64,000 nt of DNA from an uncultured Actinobacillus sp. (GTDB lineage Bacteria; Pseudomonadota; Gammaproteobacteria; Enterobacterales; Pasteurellaceae): assembly GCF_945915845.1 (NCBI RefSeq), contig NZ_CAMEFX010000004.1, positions 1-64,000 of the forward strand. The letters run 5' to 3'. The notes below the pieces were generated by a model. It searched no databases, had not been told where the DNA came from, and was given only the letters and a program-made list of their open reading frames with translations. Shown here piece by piece: positions 36,087 to 48,657 of this stretch (positions are counted from its first letter, which is position 1; each line of letters starts with the position of its first letter). The translations under genes and the position numbers were made by a program.

Positions 36087-36711
36087 TTTAGAAGCGGATT
36101 TAAGTCAAAAGCTCGAAATATTGCTAAAACAGACCGCACTTTCGTTGACCGATCAGCAAAAATCACAATTAGTGAAATTGGTGTTGTTACTAAACAAATG
36201 GAACAAAGCCTATAATTTAACTTCTGTGCGTGATCCTAGGGAAATGTTGGTCAAACATATTATGGACAGTCTTGTTGTAAGTCCGTATTTACAAGGTACG
36301 CGTTTTATTGATGTGGGAACGGGGCCGGGTTTACCAGGGTTGCCGTTGGCAATTATGAATCCTAATAAACAATTTTTCCTGCTGGATAGCTTGGGTAAAC
36401 GTATTAATTTTATTAAAAATGCAGTACGTGAGTTAGGGCTAACCAATGTAGAGCCTGTATTAAGTCGGGTGGAAGAATTTAAACCCGATCATCAATTTGA
36501 TGGTGTATTAAGCCGTGCTTTTGCAAGTCTAAAAGATATGACAGATTGGTGTCATCATCTACCGAGTGAATCGGGGCTATTTTATGCCTTGAAAGGGCAA
36601 TATCATGCAGACGAAGTACAAGAATTGCACGCCGACTTTCAGGTTCAGCAAGTAATAAAATTAAGTGTGCCTGAATTAGAAGGCGAACGTCATTTAGTCT
36701 TAATTAAATAA
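36076..36711 (+). CDS. rsmG: 16S rRNA (guanine527-N7)-methyltransferase RsmG
   Basis: SAM-dependent methyltransferase of 211 residues acting on G527 of 16S rRNA; loss of it gives low-level streptomycin resistance in other species. Motif [18 protein letters not shown] is near 75-91, and [14 protein letters not shown] near 41-54. It starts with GTG inside the mnmG end, the usual mnmG-rsmG pairing. A terminator hairpin follows. An uptake signal is near the start (36133-36141). Confidence 0.95.
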   Translation: MVNNLEADLSQKLEILLKQTALSLTDQQKSQLVKLVLLLNKWNKAYNLTSVRDPREMLVKHIMDSLVVSPYLQGTRFIDVGTGPGLPGLPLAIMNPNKQFFLLDSLGKRINFIKNAVRELGLTNVEPVLSRVEEFKPDHQFDGVLSRAFASLKDMTDWCHHLPSESGLFYALKGQYHADEVQELHADFQVQQVIKLSVPELEGERHLVLIK

Positions 36712-36715
36712 GAGA

Positions 36716-36745
36716 AACCGTGCTTTAATTCGTTAAAGTGCGGTT
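36716..36745 (+). terminator. mnmG-rsmG terminator
   Basis: Imperfect stem AACCGtgCTTTAA/TTAAAGtgCGGTT followed by ATTTTTTA. The right arm is an uptake signal (36736-36744). Confidence 0.75.
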
Positions 36746-36894
36746 ATTTTTTACTGAATTGATTAAGCTAAAAATAATGAAAAAACAAGCCGTTGCATCT
36801 TGTTAAATTTTTGTAAACTAATTACAATTCTGGCGGTAAAATTTAGCTTAAATCAAAAAACATTTACTTTTACCTATTTTGAGTAGGTGAACGG

Positions 36895-36922
36895 TTGCAA
36901 TCGACAGTTCAAGGCGTATAAT
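36895..36922 (+). promoter_or_regulatory. atp operon promoter
   Basis: -35 TTGCAA (36895-36900) and perfect -10 TATAAT (36917-36922), 16-bp spacing, 29 bp before atpI. Confidence 0.7.
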
Positions 36923-36951
36923 CAAAATGTTTTTGTTGATGGGAAAAGTCT

Positions 36952-37335
36952 GTGTCTTTTGTGATAAATCAAGCAAAACAACACTATCGCAAAGCGTTGT
37001 TAATAGAATTGGGTATAATCATTTTTGCTACGTTGATAGTGTCAGTATTTAGATTTGATGTAACAATGTCCTTTTTATCGGGCCTATTATCAAGTTTCTT
37101 ACCTTTTTGCTTATTTGTATATTGGATTTTTTTTAGATTTACCCCTAAAAATCAGTCAAAAATGACCGCACTTTATCGTGGTGAAGGTCTAAAATGGTTA
37201 TTAACCATTGTGCTTGTGGTTGCAAGTTTCAAACTGATGATGAATTTAAATGTGTTAGCTTTTTTTATAGGCTATATCATGATGTTAGTGTTCAATAATC
37301 TCATCCCCTTTGTACTTTCAAAGGTCAAAATTTAA
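36952..37335 (+). CDS. atpI: ATP synthase accessory protein I
   Basis: Four-TM protein of 127 residues at the head of the ATP synthase operon; thought to assist c-ring assembly. It starts with GTG after GGGAAA. Hydrophobic segments are at about 17-33, 38-55, 75-92 and 96-115. The sequence is poorly conserved in this family, so the call rests on size, topology and position. Confidence 0.85.
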   Translation: MSFVINQAKQHYRKALLIELGIIIFATLIVSVFRFDVTMSFLSGLLSSFLPFCLFVYWIFFRFTPKNQSKMTALYRGEGLKWLLTIVLVVASFKLMMNLNVLAFFIGYIMMLVFNNLIPFVLSKVKI

Positions 37336-38136
<801 letters not shown>

Positions 38137-38209
38137 TGAATTTTGTCGGATGTTTTATACATTCAACACAATAAAAGTGCGGTTATGCACACGACTATTT
38201 TTAAACTAA

Positions 38210-38509
<300 letters not shown>

Positions 38510-38526
38510 GTCGGGCTTTTTTAACC

Positions 38527-38543
38527 GTTATTCATCGAATAAC
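38527..38543 (+). other. intercistronic hairpin between atpE and atpF
   Basis: GTTATTC-ATC-GAATAAC, a 7-bp stem located 18 bp past atpE. It could stabilise the upstream c-subunit RNA or limit atpF translation. Role inferred. Confidence 0.45.
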
Positions 38544-38567
38544 CTAACCGACTTTTAGGAGGGCGTT

Positions 38568-39038
38568 GTGAATATTAATGCAACACTAATTGGTCAACTG
38601 ATTGCATTTGCCATTTTCGTATGGTTCTGCATGAAATTTGTTTGGCCACCGCTTATTAAAGCCATTGAAGATCGCCAAGCAAATATTGCCAACGCGTTAG
38701 CTTCGGCTGAAAAAGCGAAACAAGAGCAAGCAGACTCTAAAGCAGCAGTAGAACAAGAAATTATTGCTGCTAAAGAAGAAGCACAAAAAATTATTGAGTT
38801 AGCCAATAAACGCCGTAACGATATTCTTGAAGAAGTGAAAGTAGAAGCGGAAGCATTAAAAGCCAAAATCATTGAACAAGGCTATGCGGAAGTGGAATCT
38901 GAACGTAAACGTGTTCAAGAAGAATTACGCGTGGAAGTGGCATCACTTGCGATTGCAGGTGCTGAAAAAATTGTTGGTCGTACTGTGGATGAAGCAGCGA
39001 ACAACGATATTATTGATAAATTAGTTGCAGAACTATAA
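38568..39038 (+). CDS. atpF: ATP synthase F0 subunit b
   Basis: Peripheral-stalk subunit, 156 residues: one N-terminal membrane helix (about 5-25), then a long Ala/Glu/Lys-rich coiled coil to the end. It dimerises and holds F1 through subunit delta. GTG start with a strong AGGAGG ribosome site. Confidence 0.95.
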   Translation: MNINATLIGQLIAFAIFVWFCMKFVWPPLIKAIEDRQANIANALASAEKAKQEQADSKAAVEQEIIAAKEEAQKIIELANKRRNDILEEVKVEAEALKAKIIEQGYAEVESERKRVQEELRVEVASLAIAGAEKIVGRTVDEAANNDIIDKLVAEL

Positions 39039-39051
39039 GAAGGTTGGGCTT

Positions 39052-39582
39052 ATGTCAGAATTAACTACGATAGCTCGCCCTTATGCCAAAGCAGCATTTG
39101 ATTTTGCCGTAGAACAAAGTGCGGTGGAAAAATGGGAAGAAATGTTGGCGTTTGCTGCTCAAGTGGCAGAAAACGAACAAATCCAAGATTTCTTGAAAAA
39201 TACCTTTTCTGCTCAAAAGGCCGCTGATACGGTAATTTCAATTTGTGGCGAACAACTTGATCAATATGGGCAAAATCTGATTCGGTTAATGGCTGAAAAT
39301 AAGCGTTTAACGGTTCTTCCTGCTGTTTTTGAGTTATTCCAACATTATATGGAAGAACATAACGCGACAGCAGAAGTGGAAGTGGTTTCAGCACAACCAT
39401 TAAATGCAACACAAGAACAAAAAATTGCAGCCGCAATGGAAAAAAGACTTGCTCGTAAAGTTAAATTAAATTGCAGCGTGGATAATTCTCTCATCGCAGG
39501 GGTTATCATTCGTACAGACGATTTTGTTATTGACGGTTCAAGCCGTGGACAACTTGCTCGTTTGGCAAACGAATTGCAATGA
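39052..39582 (+). CDS. atpH: ATP synthase F1 subunit delta
   Basis: Peripheral-stalk protein of 176 residues linking subunit b to the top of F1. The N-terminal helical domain begins [19 protein letters not shown], and the C-terminal signature [16 protein letters not shown] is conserved. ATG at 39052 follows AGAAGG; the longer frame from 39025 would overlap atpF. Confidence 0.95.
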   Translation: MSELTTIARPYAKAAFDFAVEQSAVEKWEEMLAFAAQVAENEQIQDFLKNTFSAQKAADTVISICGEQLDQYGQNLIRLMAENKRLTVLPAVFELFQHYMEEHNATAEVEVVSAQPLNATQEQKIAAAMEKRLARKVKLNCSVDNSLIAGVIIRTDDFVIDGSSRGQLARLANELQ

Positions 39583-39597
39583 TAAGAGGAATTTAAG

Positions 39598-41139
39598 ATG
39601 CAACTAAATTCAACAGAAATTAGTGAATTAATTAAAAAACGCATTGCACAATTTGATGTGGTTAGCGAAGCGCGTAATACAGGGACAATTGTTTCTGTGA
39701 GCGATGGTATTATTCGTATCCACGGTTTAAGCGAAGTAATGCAAGGTGAAATGATTGCTTTACCGGGCAACCGTTTCGCGATGGCATTAAACCTTGAACG
39801 TGATTCTGTGGGTGCGGTAGTTATGGGGCCTTACGCTGATTTAGCGGAAGGTATGGAAGTACAATGTACAGGTCGTATCCTTGAAGTTCCGGTTGGTCGT
39901 GGTTTATTAGGTCGCGTGGTGAATACCTTAGGTGAGCCAATCGATGGTAAAGGTGAAATTCAACATGACGGTTTCTCGCCGGTTGAAGTGATTGCCCCAG
40001 GTGTAATCGATCGTAAATCTGTAGACCAACCTGTTCAAACCGGTTATAAAGGTGTGGATGCCATGGTGCCAATCGGTCGTGGTCAACGTGAGTTGATTAT
40101 CGGTGACCGTCAAACAGGTAAAACCGCATTAGCGATTGACGCAATCATTAACCAAAAAGACTCAGGCATTAAATGTATTTACGTTGCGATTGGTCAAAAA
40201 GCATCAACCATTGCTAACGTAGTACGTAAATTAGAAGAAAATGGCGCGTTAGCAAACACTATCGTGGTTGTGGCTTCAGCCTCTGAATCAGCGGCATTAC
40301 AATATTTGGCACCTTATGCCGGTTGTGCAATGGGCGAATATTTCCGTGACCGTGGTGAAGATGCGTTAATCATTTATGATGACCTTTCAAAACAAGCGGT
40401 TGCTTATCGCCAAATTTCATTATTACTTCGCCGTCCGCCGGGTCGTGAAGCTTTCCCGGGTGACGTATTCTATTTGCACTCACGCTTACTTGAACGTGCA
40501 GCACGTGTTAACGAAGAATATGTAGAACGTTTCACTAATGGTGCAGTAAAAGGCAAAACAGGTTCTTTAACCGCATTACCGATTATCGAAACCCAAGCGG
40601 GTGACGTTTCGGCATTCGTTCCGACAAACGTAATTTCGATTACCGATGGTCAGATTTTCTTAGAATCTAACTTATTCAATGCGGGTGTGCGCCCTGCGGT
40701 AAACCCGGGGATTTCCGTATCTCGTGTAGGTGGTGCGGCACAAACTAAAGTGGTGAAAAAATTAGCGGGTGGTATTCGTACGGCTTTAGCTCAATATCGA
40801 GAGTTAGCGGCATTCTCGCAATTTGCGTCAGACTTAGATGATGCAACACGTAAACAATTATCACACGGTGAAAAAGTTACTGAACTGTTGAAACAAAAAC
40901 AATATGCGCCATTAAATGTCGCAGAACAAGCAGTGCTTTTATTTGCGGTTGAATTTGGTTATTTAGATGATGTGGAACTTAACAAAATTGCTGATTTTGA
41001 GACCGCACTTTTAGATTACGCCAACCGTACTCACACCGAATTTATGCAAGAGTTAAGCAAATCAGGTAACTACAACGATGAGATTAAAGCTCAGTTGCAA
41101 GCTATCTTAGATAACTTTAAAGCAAATAATACGTGGTAA
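39598..41139 (+). CDS. atpA: ATP synthase F1 subunit alpha
   Basis: Non-catalytic nucleotide-binding subunit, 513 residues, same length as E. coli. P-loop GDRQTGKTA is near 169-177, and the arginine finger lies in the [12 protein letters not shown] region (about 372). One uptake signal is near the 3' end (41002-41010). Confidence 0.97.
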   Translation: MQLNSTEISELIKKRIAQFDVVSEARNTGTIVSVSDGIIRIHGLSEVMQGEMIALPGNRFAMALNLERDSVGAVVMGPYADLAEGMEVQCTGRILEVPVGRGLLGRVVNTLGEPIDGKGEIQHDGFSPVEVIAPGVIDRKSVDQPVQTGYKGVDAMVPIGRGQRELIIGDRQTGKTALAIDAIINQKDSGIKCIYVAIGQKASTIANVVRKLEENGALANTIVVVASASESAALQYLAPYAGCAMGEYFRDRGEDALIIYDDLSKQAVAYRQISLLLRRPPGREAFPGDVFYLHSRLLERAARVNEEYVERFTNGAVKGKTGSLTALPIIETQAGDVSAFVPTNVISITDGQIFLESNLFNAGVRPAVNPGISVSRVGGAAQTKVVKKLAGGIRTALAQYRELAAFSQFASDLDDATRKQLSHGEKVTELLKQKQYAPLNVAEQAVLLFAVEFGYLDDVELNKIADFETALLDYANRTHTEFMQELSKSGNYNDEIKAQLQAILDNFKANNTW

Positions 41140-41157
41140 TAAGTTCGGAGAAAGACA

Positions 41158-42027
41158 ATGGCTAGTGGAAAAGAGATAAAAACCAAAATTGCCAGCGTAC
41201 AAAGTACGCAAAAAATTACTAAGGCAATGGAAATGGTTGCCACCTCGAAAATGCGTAAAACGCAGGATCGTATGGCAGCATCTCGTCCTTACTCTGAAAC
41301 CATTAGAAACGTTATTAGCCACGTGTCTAAAGCCAGCATAGGTTATAAACACCCATTTTTAGTAGAACGTGAAATTAAAAAAGTGGGTGTGTTAATTGTT
41401 TCAACTGACCGCGGTATGTGTGGCGGTTTGAACATTAACCTGTTTAAAACCGTGTTAACTGAAATCAAACAATGGAAAGAAAAAGGTGTCACCGTTGAAG
41501 TGGGCGTTATTGGCTCAAAAGGTATCGCCTTTTTCCGTTCAGTGGGATTAACTATTCGCGCGCAACATTCCGGGATGGGGGATAATCCCTCCGTAGAAGA
41601 GTTGTTAGGCATTGCAAACGGTATGTTTACTGCCTATAAAAATGGTGAATTTGATGCGTTATACATTGCTTATAACAAATTTGTTAACACAATGTCGCAA
41701 AAACCATGTTTTGAGCAGTTAGTTCCATTGCCAGAACTTGATTCAGATCAGTTAGGCGAAAGACAACAATCTTGGGATTATATTTACGAACCGGATCCAA
41801 AAGTGTTATTGGATAGTTTATTGATTCGTTATTTAGAATCTCAAGTTTATCAATCAGTGGTTGATAACTTAGCTTCAGAGCAGGCAGCTCGAATGGTCGC
41901 AATGAAAGCAGCAACAGATAATGCAGGTAACTTAATTGGCGACTTGCAGTTGGTGTATAACAAAGCCCGTCAAGCAAGTATCACAAATGAATTAAATGAA
42001 ATTGTTGCAGGCGCTGCAGCAATTTAA
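41158..42027 (+). CDS. atpG: ATP synthase F1 subunit gamma
   Basis: Central-shaft subunit, 289 residues. The N-terminal helix ([30 protein letters not shown]) and C-terminal helix ([24 protein letters not shown]; both only named by ends) form the coiled coil that turns inside the alpha-beta ring. Segment [11 protein letters not shown] is the conserved middle part. Confidence 0.96.
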   Translation: MASGKEIKTKIASVQSTQKITKAMEMVATSKMRKTQDRMAASRPYSETIRNVISHVSKASIGYKHPFLVEREIKKVGVLIVSTDRGMCGGLNINLFKTVLTEIKQWKEKGVTVEVGVIGSKGIAFFRSVGLTIRAQHSGMGDNPSVEELLGIANGMFTAYKNGEFDALYIAYNKFVNTMSQKPCFEQLVPLPELDSDQLGERQQSWDYIYEPDPKVLLDSLLIRYLESQVYQSVVDNLASEQAARMVAMKAATDNAGNLIGDLQLVYNKARQASITNELNEIVAGAAAI

Positions 42028-43419
<1,392 letters not shown>

Positions 43420-43453
43420 TCACTTCAACTGATTACCAGATTGGAGGAAACAT

Positions 43454-43882
43454 ATGTCAACATTTACTTTAACAATCGTAAGTGCAGAAAATAAAATCTT
43501 CGAAGGCGAAGTAAAAAGTGTACAAGCTACAGGTATCGAAGGTGAATTGGGTATTTTAGCCGGTCACACACCATTACTTACCGCCATTAAACCGGGTATT
43601 GTAAAATTTACTTATAATGATGGTATCGAAGAAGTGGTTTACGTATCGGGTGGATTCTTAGAAGTTCAACCGAATGTTGTTACCGTACTTGCAGACGTGG
43701 CGATCCGCGGTTCTGAACTTGATGAAGAACGTATTTTAGCAGCGAAGAAAAAAGCTGAAGAAAATATCGTAGCAAAATCCGCTGATACAAATCATGAATT
43801 GTTAACAGCAAAACTTTCAAGAGAACTTGCAAAACTTCGTGCTTACGAATTAACGGAAAAATTAGTGAAAAACAAACGCTAA
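43454..43882 (+). CDS. atpC: ATP synthase F1 subunit epsilon
   Basis: Regulatory subunit of 142 residues: N-terminal beta-barrel ([20 protein letters not shown] near 30-49) and two C-terminal helices that can inhibit ATP hydrolysis. Last gene of atpIBEFHAGDC; a strong terminator follows. Confidence 0.96.
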   Translation: MSTFTLTIVSAENKIFEGEVKSVQATGIEGELGILAGHTPLLTAIKPGIVKFTYNDGIEEVVYVSGGFLEVQPNVVTVLADVAIRGSELDEERILAAKKKAEENIVAKSADTNHELLTAKLSRELAKLRAYELTEKLVKNKR

Positions 43883-43896
43883 AATAACCGCACTTT

Positions 43897-43923
43897 AAGT
43901 CGTTCCTATTATGGGAACGACTT
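43897..43923 (+). terminator. atp operon terminator
   Basis: 10-bp stem AAGTCGTTCC/GGAACGACTT with a short loop, followed by TTTTATTATTT. An uptake signal overlaps its left side (43887-43895). Confidence 0.9.
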
Positions 43924-43979
43924 TTTTATTATTTGAGCCAAATCATGTCGGAACGCAATGTACTTATAGGGAGTATAAA

Positions 43980-44756
43980 ATGAAATACAAAGCCATTTTC
44001 AGCGATATGGACGGTACGCTATTAAATAGTCAACATAAAATCAGCCCTAGAACTGAGCAAGCCATTAAATCCGTTATCCGTAAAGGAATCCCCTTTATTC
44101 CTGTCTCAGCCCGTCCGCCTTATGCCATAACACCTTATACAAATCAATTACAAACAAATGCCCCGATTATTTGCTATAGCGGTGCGTTGATTTTAGATAA
44201 AGAGTTAAATGAACTTTATAGTGTGTTAATTGATACGGCGGATTTAAATAAATTAACCACATTGCTTACGCCTTACGCGCATTTATCCATTAGCCATTAT
44301 TCAGGTTTAAATTGGTTTGTTAACCAACATGACTATTGGGCACAGCAAGAAACGGAAATAACAGGATTACAGGCACAAAAAACACCTGAAAACATCCAAA
44401 ATGTGCATAAAATCCTTATTATGGGAAATGCTGATGCGATTTTAGACGTGGAGCAACTTTTAAAGTGCGCATTACCACATTTAAGTATTCATCGTTCTAA
44501 ACCTGAATATTTAGAAATTATGAATAAAGCCGCAACAAAAGCGAAAGCCATTCGTTTTATGGAACATTATTTGCACGTAAGTGCGGATGACGTCATCGCC
44601 TTTGGCGATAATTTCAACGATCTTGATATGTTGGAATACGCAGGTTTAAGTGTTGCCATGGGCAATGCCCCTGATGAAATACAACAAGTGGCAAAAGAAG
44701 TGACAGCAAACAATAATGAAGACGGTATTGCGTTGGTATTAGAAAGAGAGTTTTAA
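43980..44756 (+). CDS. Cof-type HAD phosphatase (YidA-like)
   Basis: HAD-family hydrolase with C2 cap, 258 residues. Motif I SDMDGTLLNS is at 8-17, motif II SARP at 43-46, the motif III Lys near 187 (KAATKAKA), and motif IV FGDNFNDLDMLEY near 210-222. YidA-like members dephosphorylate sugar phosphates; the substrate is unknown here. ATG at 43980 follows GGGAG; a longer frame from 43911 starts inside the atp terminator and is rejected. Confidence 0.88.
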   Translation: MKYKAIFSDMDGTLLNSQHKISPRTEQAIKSVIRKGIPFIPVSARPPYAITPYTNQLQTNAPIICYSGALILDKELNELYSVLIDTADLNKLTTLLTPYAHLSISHYSGLNWFVNQHDYWAQQETEITGLQAQKTPENIQNVHKILIMGNADAILDVEQLLKCALPHLSIHRSKPEYLEIMNKAATKAKAIRFMEHYLHVSADDVIAFGDNFNDLDMLEYAGLSVAMGNAPDEIQQVAKEVTANNNEDGIALVLEREF

Positions 44757-44803
44757 CGGTTTTGGGGCATTGCATTGTTTATATAGCATTTACCCCATAA
44801 TTA

Positions 44804-45550
44804 TTATAAATAAATATCAAACCGATGATTCTTTGTTTCTCGGCTAAAGTGCGGTGCGATTTTTCCAAGAAATTCCGCATAATCGGGGCGTTTAACTACT
44901 ACGCGCTTTTTGGCTAATTGCAAGGCGGGCTCAAGCAATGTATCTGCATCTAAATCCGCCCCCACTAAATGCTGAAATACACGCATTTCTTTTTTAACCA
45001 AAGCGGATTTTTGTTTATGGGGATACATGGGATCAAGGTAAACCACATCAGCAAAATCTGTTTCAGGGTTTAAGGCATTAATATGTGCCACATCAAGTAA
45101 CTGCATATTTTGTTGCATCATGTCACCAATTTCGCTGTCTGCATAGGCGCGGCGTAAACCATCTTCCAATAAGAGGCGAACCACAGGATGACGTTCTACT
45201 AAACGGACTTGGCAACCAATTGCAGCGAGTACAAAAGCATCGCGCCCTAGTCCTGCTGTCGCATCAATAACCGTTGGTAATTCACTACCTTTAATGCCAA
45301 TGGCTTTCGCTACCGCTTCGCCGCGTCCGCCGCCAAATTTACGGCGATGTGCCATCGTACCACTTACAAAATCTACAAATACCGCCCCTAATTTTGGCTC
45401 ATCAAGTTTGCGCAATTCTAACCGCACTTCATTATTTATTTGAGTTTGTACCAATGCAAGGGCACTTTCCGGATTATGTGTTAAGCCTTTTGAGGCACAA
45501 AGTGCGGCGAAAATTTCAGGCGTTTCGGTTTCGCAAATTAATTGAATCAT
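44804..45550 (-). CDS. rsmJ: 16S rRNA (guanine1516-N2)-methyltransferase RsmJ
   Basis: SAM-dependent methyltransferase of 248 residues for m2G1516 of 16S rRNA. SAM motif [20 protein letters not shown] is near 106-124, and the catalytic motif DPMYP near 184-188. ATG at 45550 after AAGGC is chosen; the frame to 45577 would overlap trmA. It follows trmA by 8 bp, so two RNA methyltransferases share a unit. Confidence 0.93.
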   Translation of the reverse strand: MIQLICETETPEIFAALCASKGLTHNPESALALVQTQINNEVRLELRKLDEPKLGAVFVDFVSGTMAHRRKFGGGRGEAVAKAIGIKGSELPTVIDATAGLGRDAFVLAAIGCQVRLVERHPVVRLLLEDGLRRAYADSEIGDMMQQNMQLLDVAHINALNPETDFADVVYLDPMYPHKQKSALVKKEMRVFQHLVGADLDADTLLEPALQLAKKRVVVKRPDYAEFLGKIAPHFSRETKNHRFDIYL

Positions 45551-45558
45551 ACTATGCC

Positions 45559-46653
45559 TTATTTGCGTACTAACCAAACACCTGATTCCATGTGATCGGT
45601 GTAAGGAAACTGATCAAACAATGCAGCGCGTTCAATACGGTGGGTTTGAGTTAATTGTTGTAAGTTCTCACACAGGGTATATGGATTACAGGAAATATAC
45701 AAAATACGTTCGTAATTTTGTACTAGCTTCACCGTTTCAGGATCAAGTCCCGCGCGTGGAGGGTCAACGAAAATGGTATTACATTCGTAAGCTTTTAAAT
45801 CAATCCCTTTTAGACGATTAAATTCACGCACACCATTCATTGCTTGAGTAAATTCTTCTGCAGACATACGAATAATTTGTAAATTATTTACAGCATTTTC
45901 CGCAATATTAAATTGTGCAGCAGCAACAGAAGGTTTAGCTATTTCTGTGGCTAATACTTGGCGGAAATTCTGCGACAGAGCAATGGAAAAATTCCCGTTA
46001 CCACAATAAAGTTCAAGTAAATCCCCGGTAGAATTTTTCGTACAATCAATTGCCCATTCCAACATTTTGCTATTTACCGCCGCATTGGGCTGTGTAAAGC
46101 TATTTTCTACTTGGCGATATAGGTAGTTTTTCCCGTTAACAGGTAGAATTTCATCTACAAAATCTTGCTCAAGACAAATTTTTTGTTTTGTGGCGCGACC
46201 AATAAGTTGTACATCAAAATCCATTTTTTCTAACCGCACCTTAAGCGCACGAGCTGCCGCTTCCCATTGTTCGTCCAGCTTTTTATGATATAACAGGCTC
46301 ACAATAATTTTATTACTTAAGGTGCTGAGATAATCAATTTGGAATAATTTGCGCGTTAAAATATCGTGCTCTTTTAATAAAGGTAAAAGCGCACTCATCA
46401 TTCGATTGATTAGTTGGCTTGCAATAGGAAAATTGTCCACTCGATAACGTTGTTTTGTCTCTTGGTCGAACATAATGTGGTACAAATCCCCGTTATCATG
46501 CCAAACGCGAAATTCAGCACGCATGCGGAAATGTTGTTTAGGCGAAGAAAATACGTCCAATTCCGGCGCATTAAATGGCGATAAAAGCGCGGTTAATTTT
46601 TCGCGCTTTTGGGCTAATAAGTTATCGTATTGTTCAATGGGTAATGATTGCAT
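45559..46653 (-). CDS. trmA: tRNA (uracil54-C5)-methyltransferase TrmA
   Basis: Makes T54 in the T-loop of tRNAs using SAM; 364 residues (E. coli 366). SAM site [15 protein letters not shown] is near 212-226, the catalytic Cys in ISCNPYTL near 322, and the general-base Glu near the C-terminus (DHMESGVWL). It is a tRNA-type enzyme without an N-terminal TRAM/FeS domain, unlike RlmC/RlmD. Confidence 0.95.
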   Translation of the reverse strand: MQSLPIEQYDNLLAQKREKLTALLSPFNAPELDVFSSPKQHFRMRAEFRVWHDNGDLYHIMFDQETKQRYRVDNFPIASQLINRMMSALLPLLKEHDILTRKLFQIDYLSTLSNKIIVSLLYHKKLDEQWEAAARALKVRLEKMDFDVQLIGRATKQKICLEQDFVDEILPVNGKNYLYRQVENSFTQPNAAVNSKMLEWAIDCTKNSTGDLLELYCGNGNFSIALSQNFRQVLATEIAKPSVAAAQFNIAENAVNNLQIIRMSAEEFTQAMNGVREFNRLKGIDLKAYECNTIFVDPPRAGLDPETVKLVQNYERILYISCNPYTLCENLQQLTQTHRIERAALFDQFPYTDHMESGVWLVRK

Positions 46654-46707
46654 TGGTATATTGACTTATTTTTCTAAATAGCAAAATTTTACCATACAAA
46701 AAAACAA

Positions 46708-46729
46708 AAGGCTTGATTTCTCAAGCCTT
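46708..46729 (-). terminator. maoP terminator
   Basis: On the minus strand AAGGCTTGA/TCAAGCCTT, 4-base loop, followed by TTGTTTTTTT. It lies 20 bp past the maoP stop. Confidence 0.9.
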
Positions 46730-46748
46730 CTTTCAGTATTTAACAAGA

Positions 46749-47078
46749 TTAATCCGCTGTTGCCATATCTTCAATACTATCAGCAACCACACCGGAAAGA
46801 GTATAAACACGTTTTGTTTTACTGGTTAATGTACGATATTTATTCCATGTTTTTTCAAAGAATGTTTCAGGTTGGCGTTCACCTTTACAAACAGCAACGA
46901 AAGCTTTTTCTTCTGCTGTTTTTGGTTCGCGTTCACCTAAATCCAAGGCTTTAAATGCTTGACCATATTGTTCTAACGCTTGTGATTCTTTGATGGTGTA
47001 ATCACCGTGACGAGAAAAGCCACGTGGATAATTTTTGTCGTCAAAAAAACGACGTTCAACACTGAAACTCTCAGCCAT
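46749..47078 (-). CDS. maoP: macrodomain Ori organisation protein MaoP (DUF413)
   Basis: 109-residue soluble protein of the DUF413 (YifE/MaoP) family, starting MAESFSVERRFFDDKNYPRGFSRHG and with the conserved EKAFVAVCKGERQPET block near 58-73. In E. coli MaoP with the maoS DNA site restricts long-range contacts around the origin. The gene here lies only about 13 kb from oriC, which suits such a role. A partial dispersed repeat lies just upstream. Confidence 0.85.
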   Translation of the reverse strand: MAESFSVERRFFDDKNYPRGFSRHGDYTIKESQALEQYGQAFKALDLGEREPKTAEEKAFVAVCKGERQPETFFEKTWNKYRTLTSKTKRVYTLSGVVADSIEDMATAD

Positions 47079-47088
47079 TTTTTGCTCC

Positions 47089-47102
47089 TAGGGTCTATTT
47101 AA
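47089..47102. repeat. solo end of the dispersed repeat
   Basis: TAGGGTCTATTTAA, two changes from the canonical end, between the maoP start and the dsbA stop (6 bp away). Confidence 0.5.
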
Positions 47103-47107
47103 TAAGG

Positions 47108-47725
47108 TTATTTTTTCAATAATTCGATCACTGTTTTTACATAATCGCCCACGAAATCATCTCGAGATAAACCTTCAGGATTTACGCGGAATTTGTTATT
47201 TACATAAAAATCTGGCACACCATTAACTTGGAATTGTTTCACTAAGTTCTGTTGTGTTTTCACTAACGTAGTCACAGCGAAACTATTAATGGTACCGTCA
47301 AATTGTTCTGCGGTGACGCCATTGTCGATAAATTTTTGGCGAATATCATCCATTGATTTAAATGCATTCGCTTGTGCGCCATCAAATAAAGCCGTTTTGA
47401 CTTTATCTTCTACGCCTAAAGTCATGGCTAATGCCCAGGCACGTGTTAGGTTTTCCCCTTGAGGACCTAAGAAATCAACGTGATATTGTTTAAACGTGGT
47501 TCCTTTTGGTAACCCTTCTTTGACTTTTGCAGGAATTTTATACTGCATTTCAAAGCTATAACAATGTGGACAATAGAAAGAAAAAAATTCGATAACTTCA
47601 GGTTGCGCCGAACGTTCTTGGCTTAGGGTAATATATTGTTCGCCCTCTTTTAATTCAGCGGCTTGTGCTTGAAAACCTGCCATTGTCGCCGTTGCGATAA
47701 TTAGTGTTGTTAATAATTTTTTCAT
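47108..47725 (-). CDS. dsbA: periplasmic thiol:disulfide oxidase DsbA
   Basis: Thioredoxin-fold oxidase that introduces disulfides into exported proteins, including LptD; 205 residues. Signal peptide 1-22 (ends QAQAAEL). Active site CPHC in FYCPHCYSFE near 51-54, and the cis-Pro loop in NGVPDFYV near 166. ATG at 47725 with AAGGA upstream is chosen over a TTG two codons earlier. It follows yihD by 9 bp, an arrangement seen in Enterobacteria and Haemophilus. Confidence 0.95.
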   Translation of the reverse strand: MKKLLTTLIIATATMAGFQAQAAELKEGEQYITLSQERSAQPEVIEFFSFYCPHCYSFEMQYKIPAKVKEGLPKGTTFKQYHVDFLGPQGENLTRAWALAMTLGVEDKVKTALFDGAQANAFKSMDDIRQKFIDNGVTAEQFDGTINSFAVTTLVKTQQNLVKQFQVNGVPDFYVNNKFRVNPEGLSRDDFVGDYVKTVIELLKK

Positions 47726-47734
47726 TATCAATCC

Positions 47735-48004
47735 TTATTTAATAATACCGCGCGCTTTTAAAATCGCGGTTTTGAAGTCTTCTTCATAATCTTTTTGAAT
47801 ACCCGGAATGGGATCATATTTTCCTGCATCGCGCATTTTTAATTGATAAATAATCACTTCATCAGATAATTCAGCCAATGGCTTATCAAAACCGGCTTCA
47901 TCTGCAATGCTTTGCAAAATTTGAACCAAATTCATTTCCGGGTCTTTTTTAGACCAATAAGGCTGCAAAAGTTCCAATACTTCATTTAGACGATGACATT
48001 TCAT
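47735..48004 (-). CDS. yihD: YihD family protein (DUF1040)
   Basis: 89-residue soluble protein, the same length as E. coli YihD, beginning [17 protein letters not shown]. Function unknown. It has an all-helical look and is conserved upstream of dsbA, as here. ATG at 48004 follows AAGGAAG; the longer frame to 48037 has no site. Confidence 0.9.
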   Translation of the reverse strand: MKCHRLNEVLELLQPYWSKKDPEMNLVQILQSIADEAGFDKPLAELSDEVIIYQLKMRDAGKYDPIPGIQKDYEEDFKTAILKARGIIK

Positions 48005-48088
48005 AAAAACTTCCTTTAAAATTAGATTTAATTGCATAGCAAATAGCTAGCGCAGAATGATACTTGAATTAGGGGCAATTGACAAACG

Positions 48089-48655
48089 ATGTTCACTATT
48101 AGCGCGGTAATTTTAGCAGGTGGATTGGCAAGACGAATGGGCGGTGTGGATAAAGGTTTACAACTTTTTCATCATCAACCGCTTATTGCACAGGTTTTAG
48201 CACGGTTAAAACTTCAAATTAACGTTATTTCTATTAATGCCAATCGTCACCTTACAGAATATGAACAATTTGGCGTGCCTGTTTTTCCTGATGAAATGGC
48301 AGATTTCCAAGGTCCCCTTAGTGGAATGTTGACGGCATTGCGTCAAGCGAAGACTGATTTTGTGTTATTTGTTCCCTGTGATTGCCCTTATTTGCCTCTT
48401 AATTTGTTAGACAAACTAAAAAGCGCGGTGAAAAAAAAGGCTGTTTTATGTGCTTATGCCAATGATGGCGAACGCGATCACCCGACATTTTGTCTTATTT
48501 CTTGTCAATTATTGACCGCGCTTGAACAATATCTTGCTCGCGGTGAACGGAGAATATTCACATTTTTACGCGAACAAGGTGCAGTTAGTGTTGACTTTTC
48601 GCAACAAAAAGAGGCTTTTCGTAATTTTAATACCTTAGCTGATTTACAGGAGTGA
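48089..48655 (+). CDS. mobA: molybdenum cofactor guanylyltransferase MobA
   Basis: Transfers GMP from GTP to molybdopterin; 188 residues. The nucleotide-binding LAGGLARRMGGVDKGLQ is near 9-25, and the metal-binding Asp in VPCDCPYLP near 95-103. It is divergent from yihD-dsbA and followed 2 bp later by tag. Its partner mobB is at 1.6-2.1 kb. Confidence 0.94.
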   Translation: MFTISAVILAGGLARRMGGVDKGLQLFHHQPLIAQVLARLKLQINVISINANRHLTEYEQFGVPVFPDEMADFQGPLSGMLTALRQAKTDFVLFVPCDCPYLPLNLLDKLKSAVKKKAVLCAYANDGERDHPTFCLISCQLLTALEQYLARGERRIFTFLREQGAVSVDFSQQKEAFRNFNTLADLQE

Positions 48656-48657
48656 CA

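Noticed and set aside
43911..43979. Upstream extension of the Cof-type phosphatase
   Set aside because: The extension begins within the atp terminator stem; a proper ribosome site stands before ATG at 43980.
44762..44797. GGGG...CCCC imperfect inverted repeat between the Cof-type gene and rsmJ
   Set aside because: The stem is broken by several mismatches and has no clear T-tract, so I do not call a terminator.
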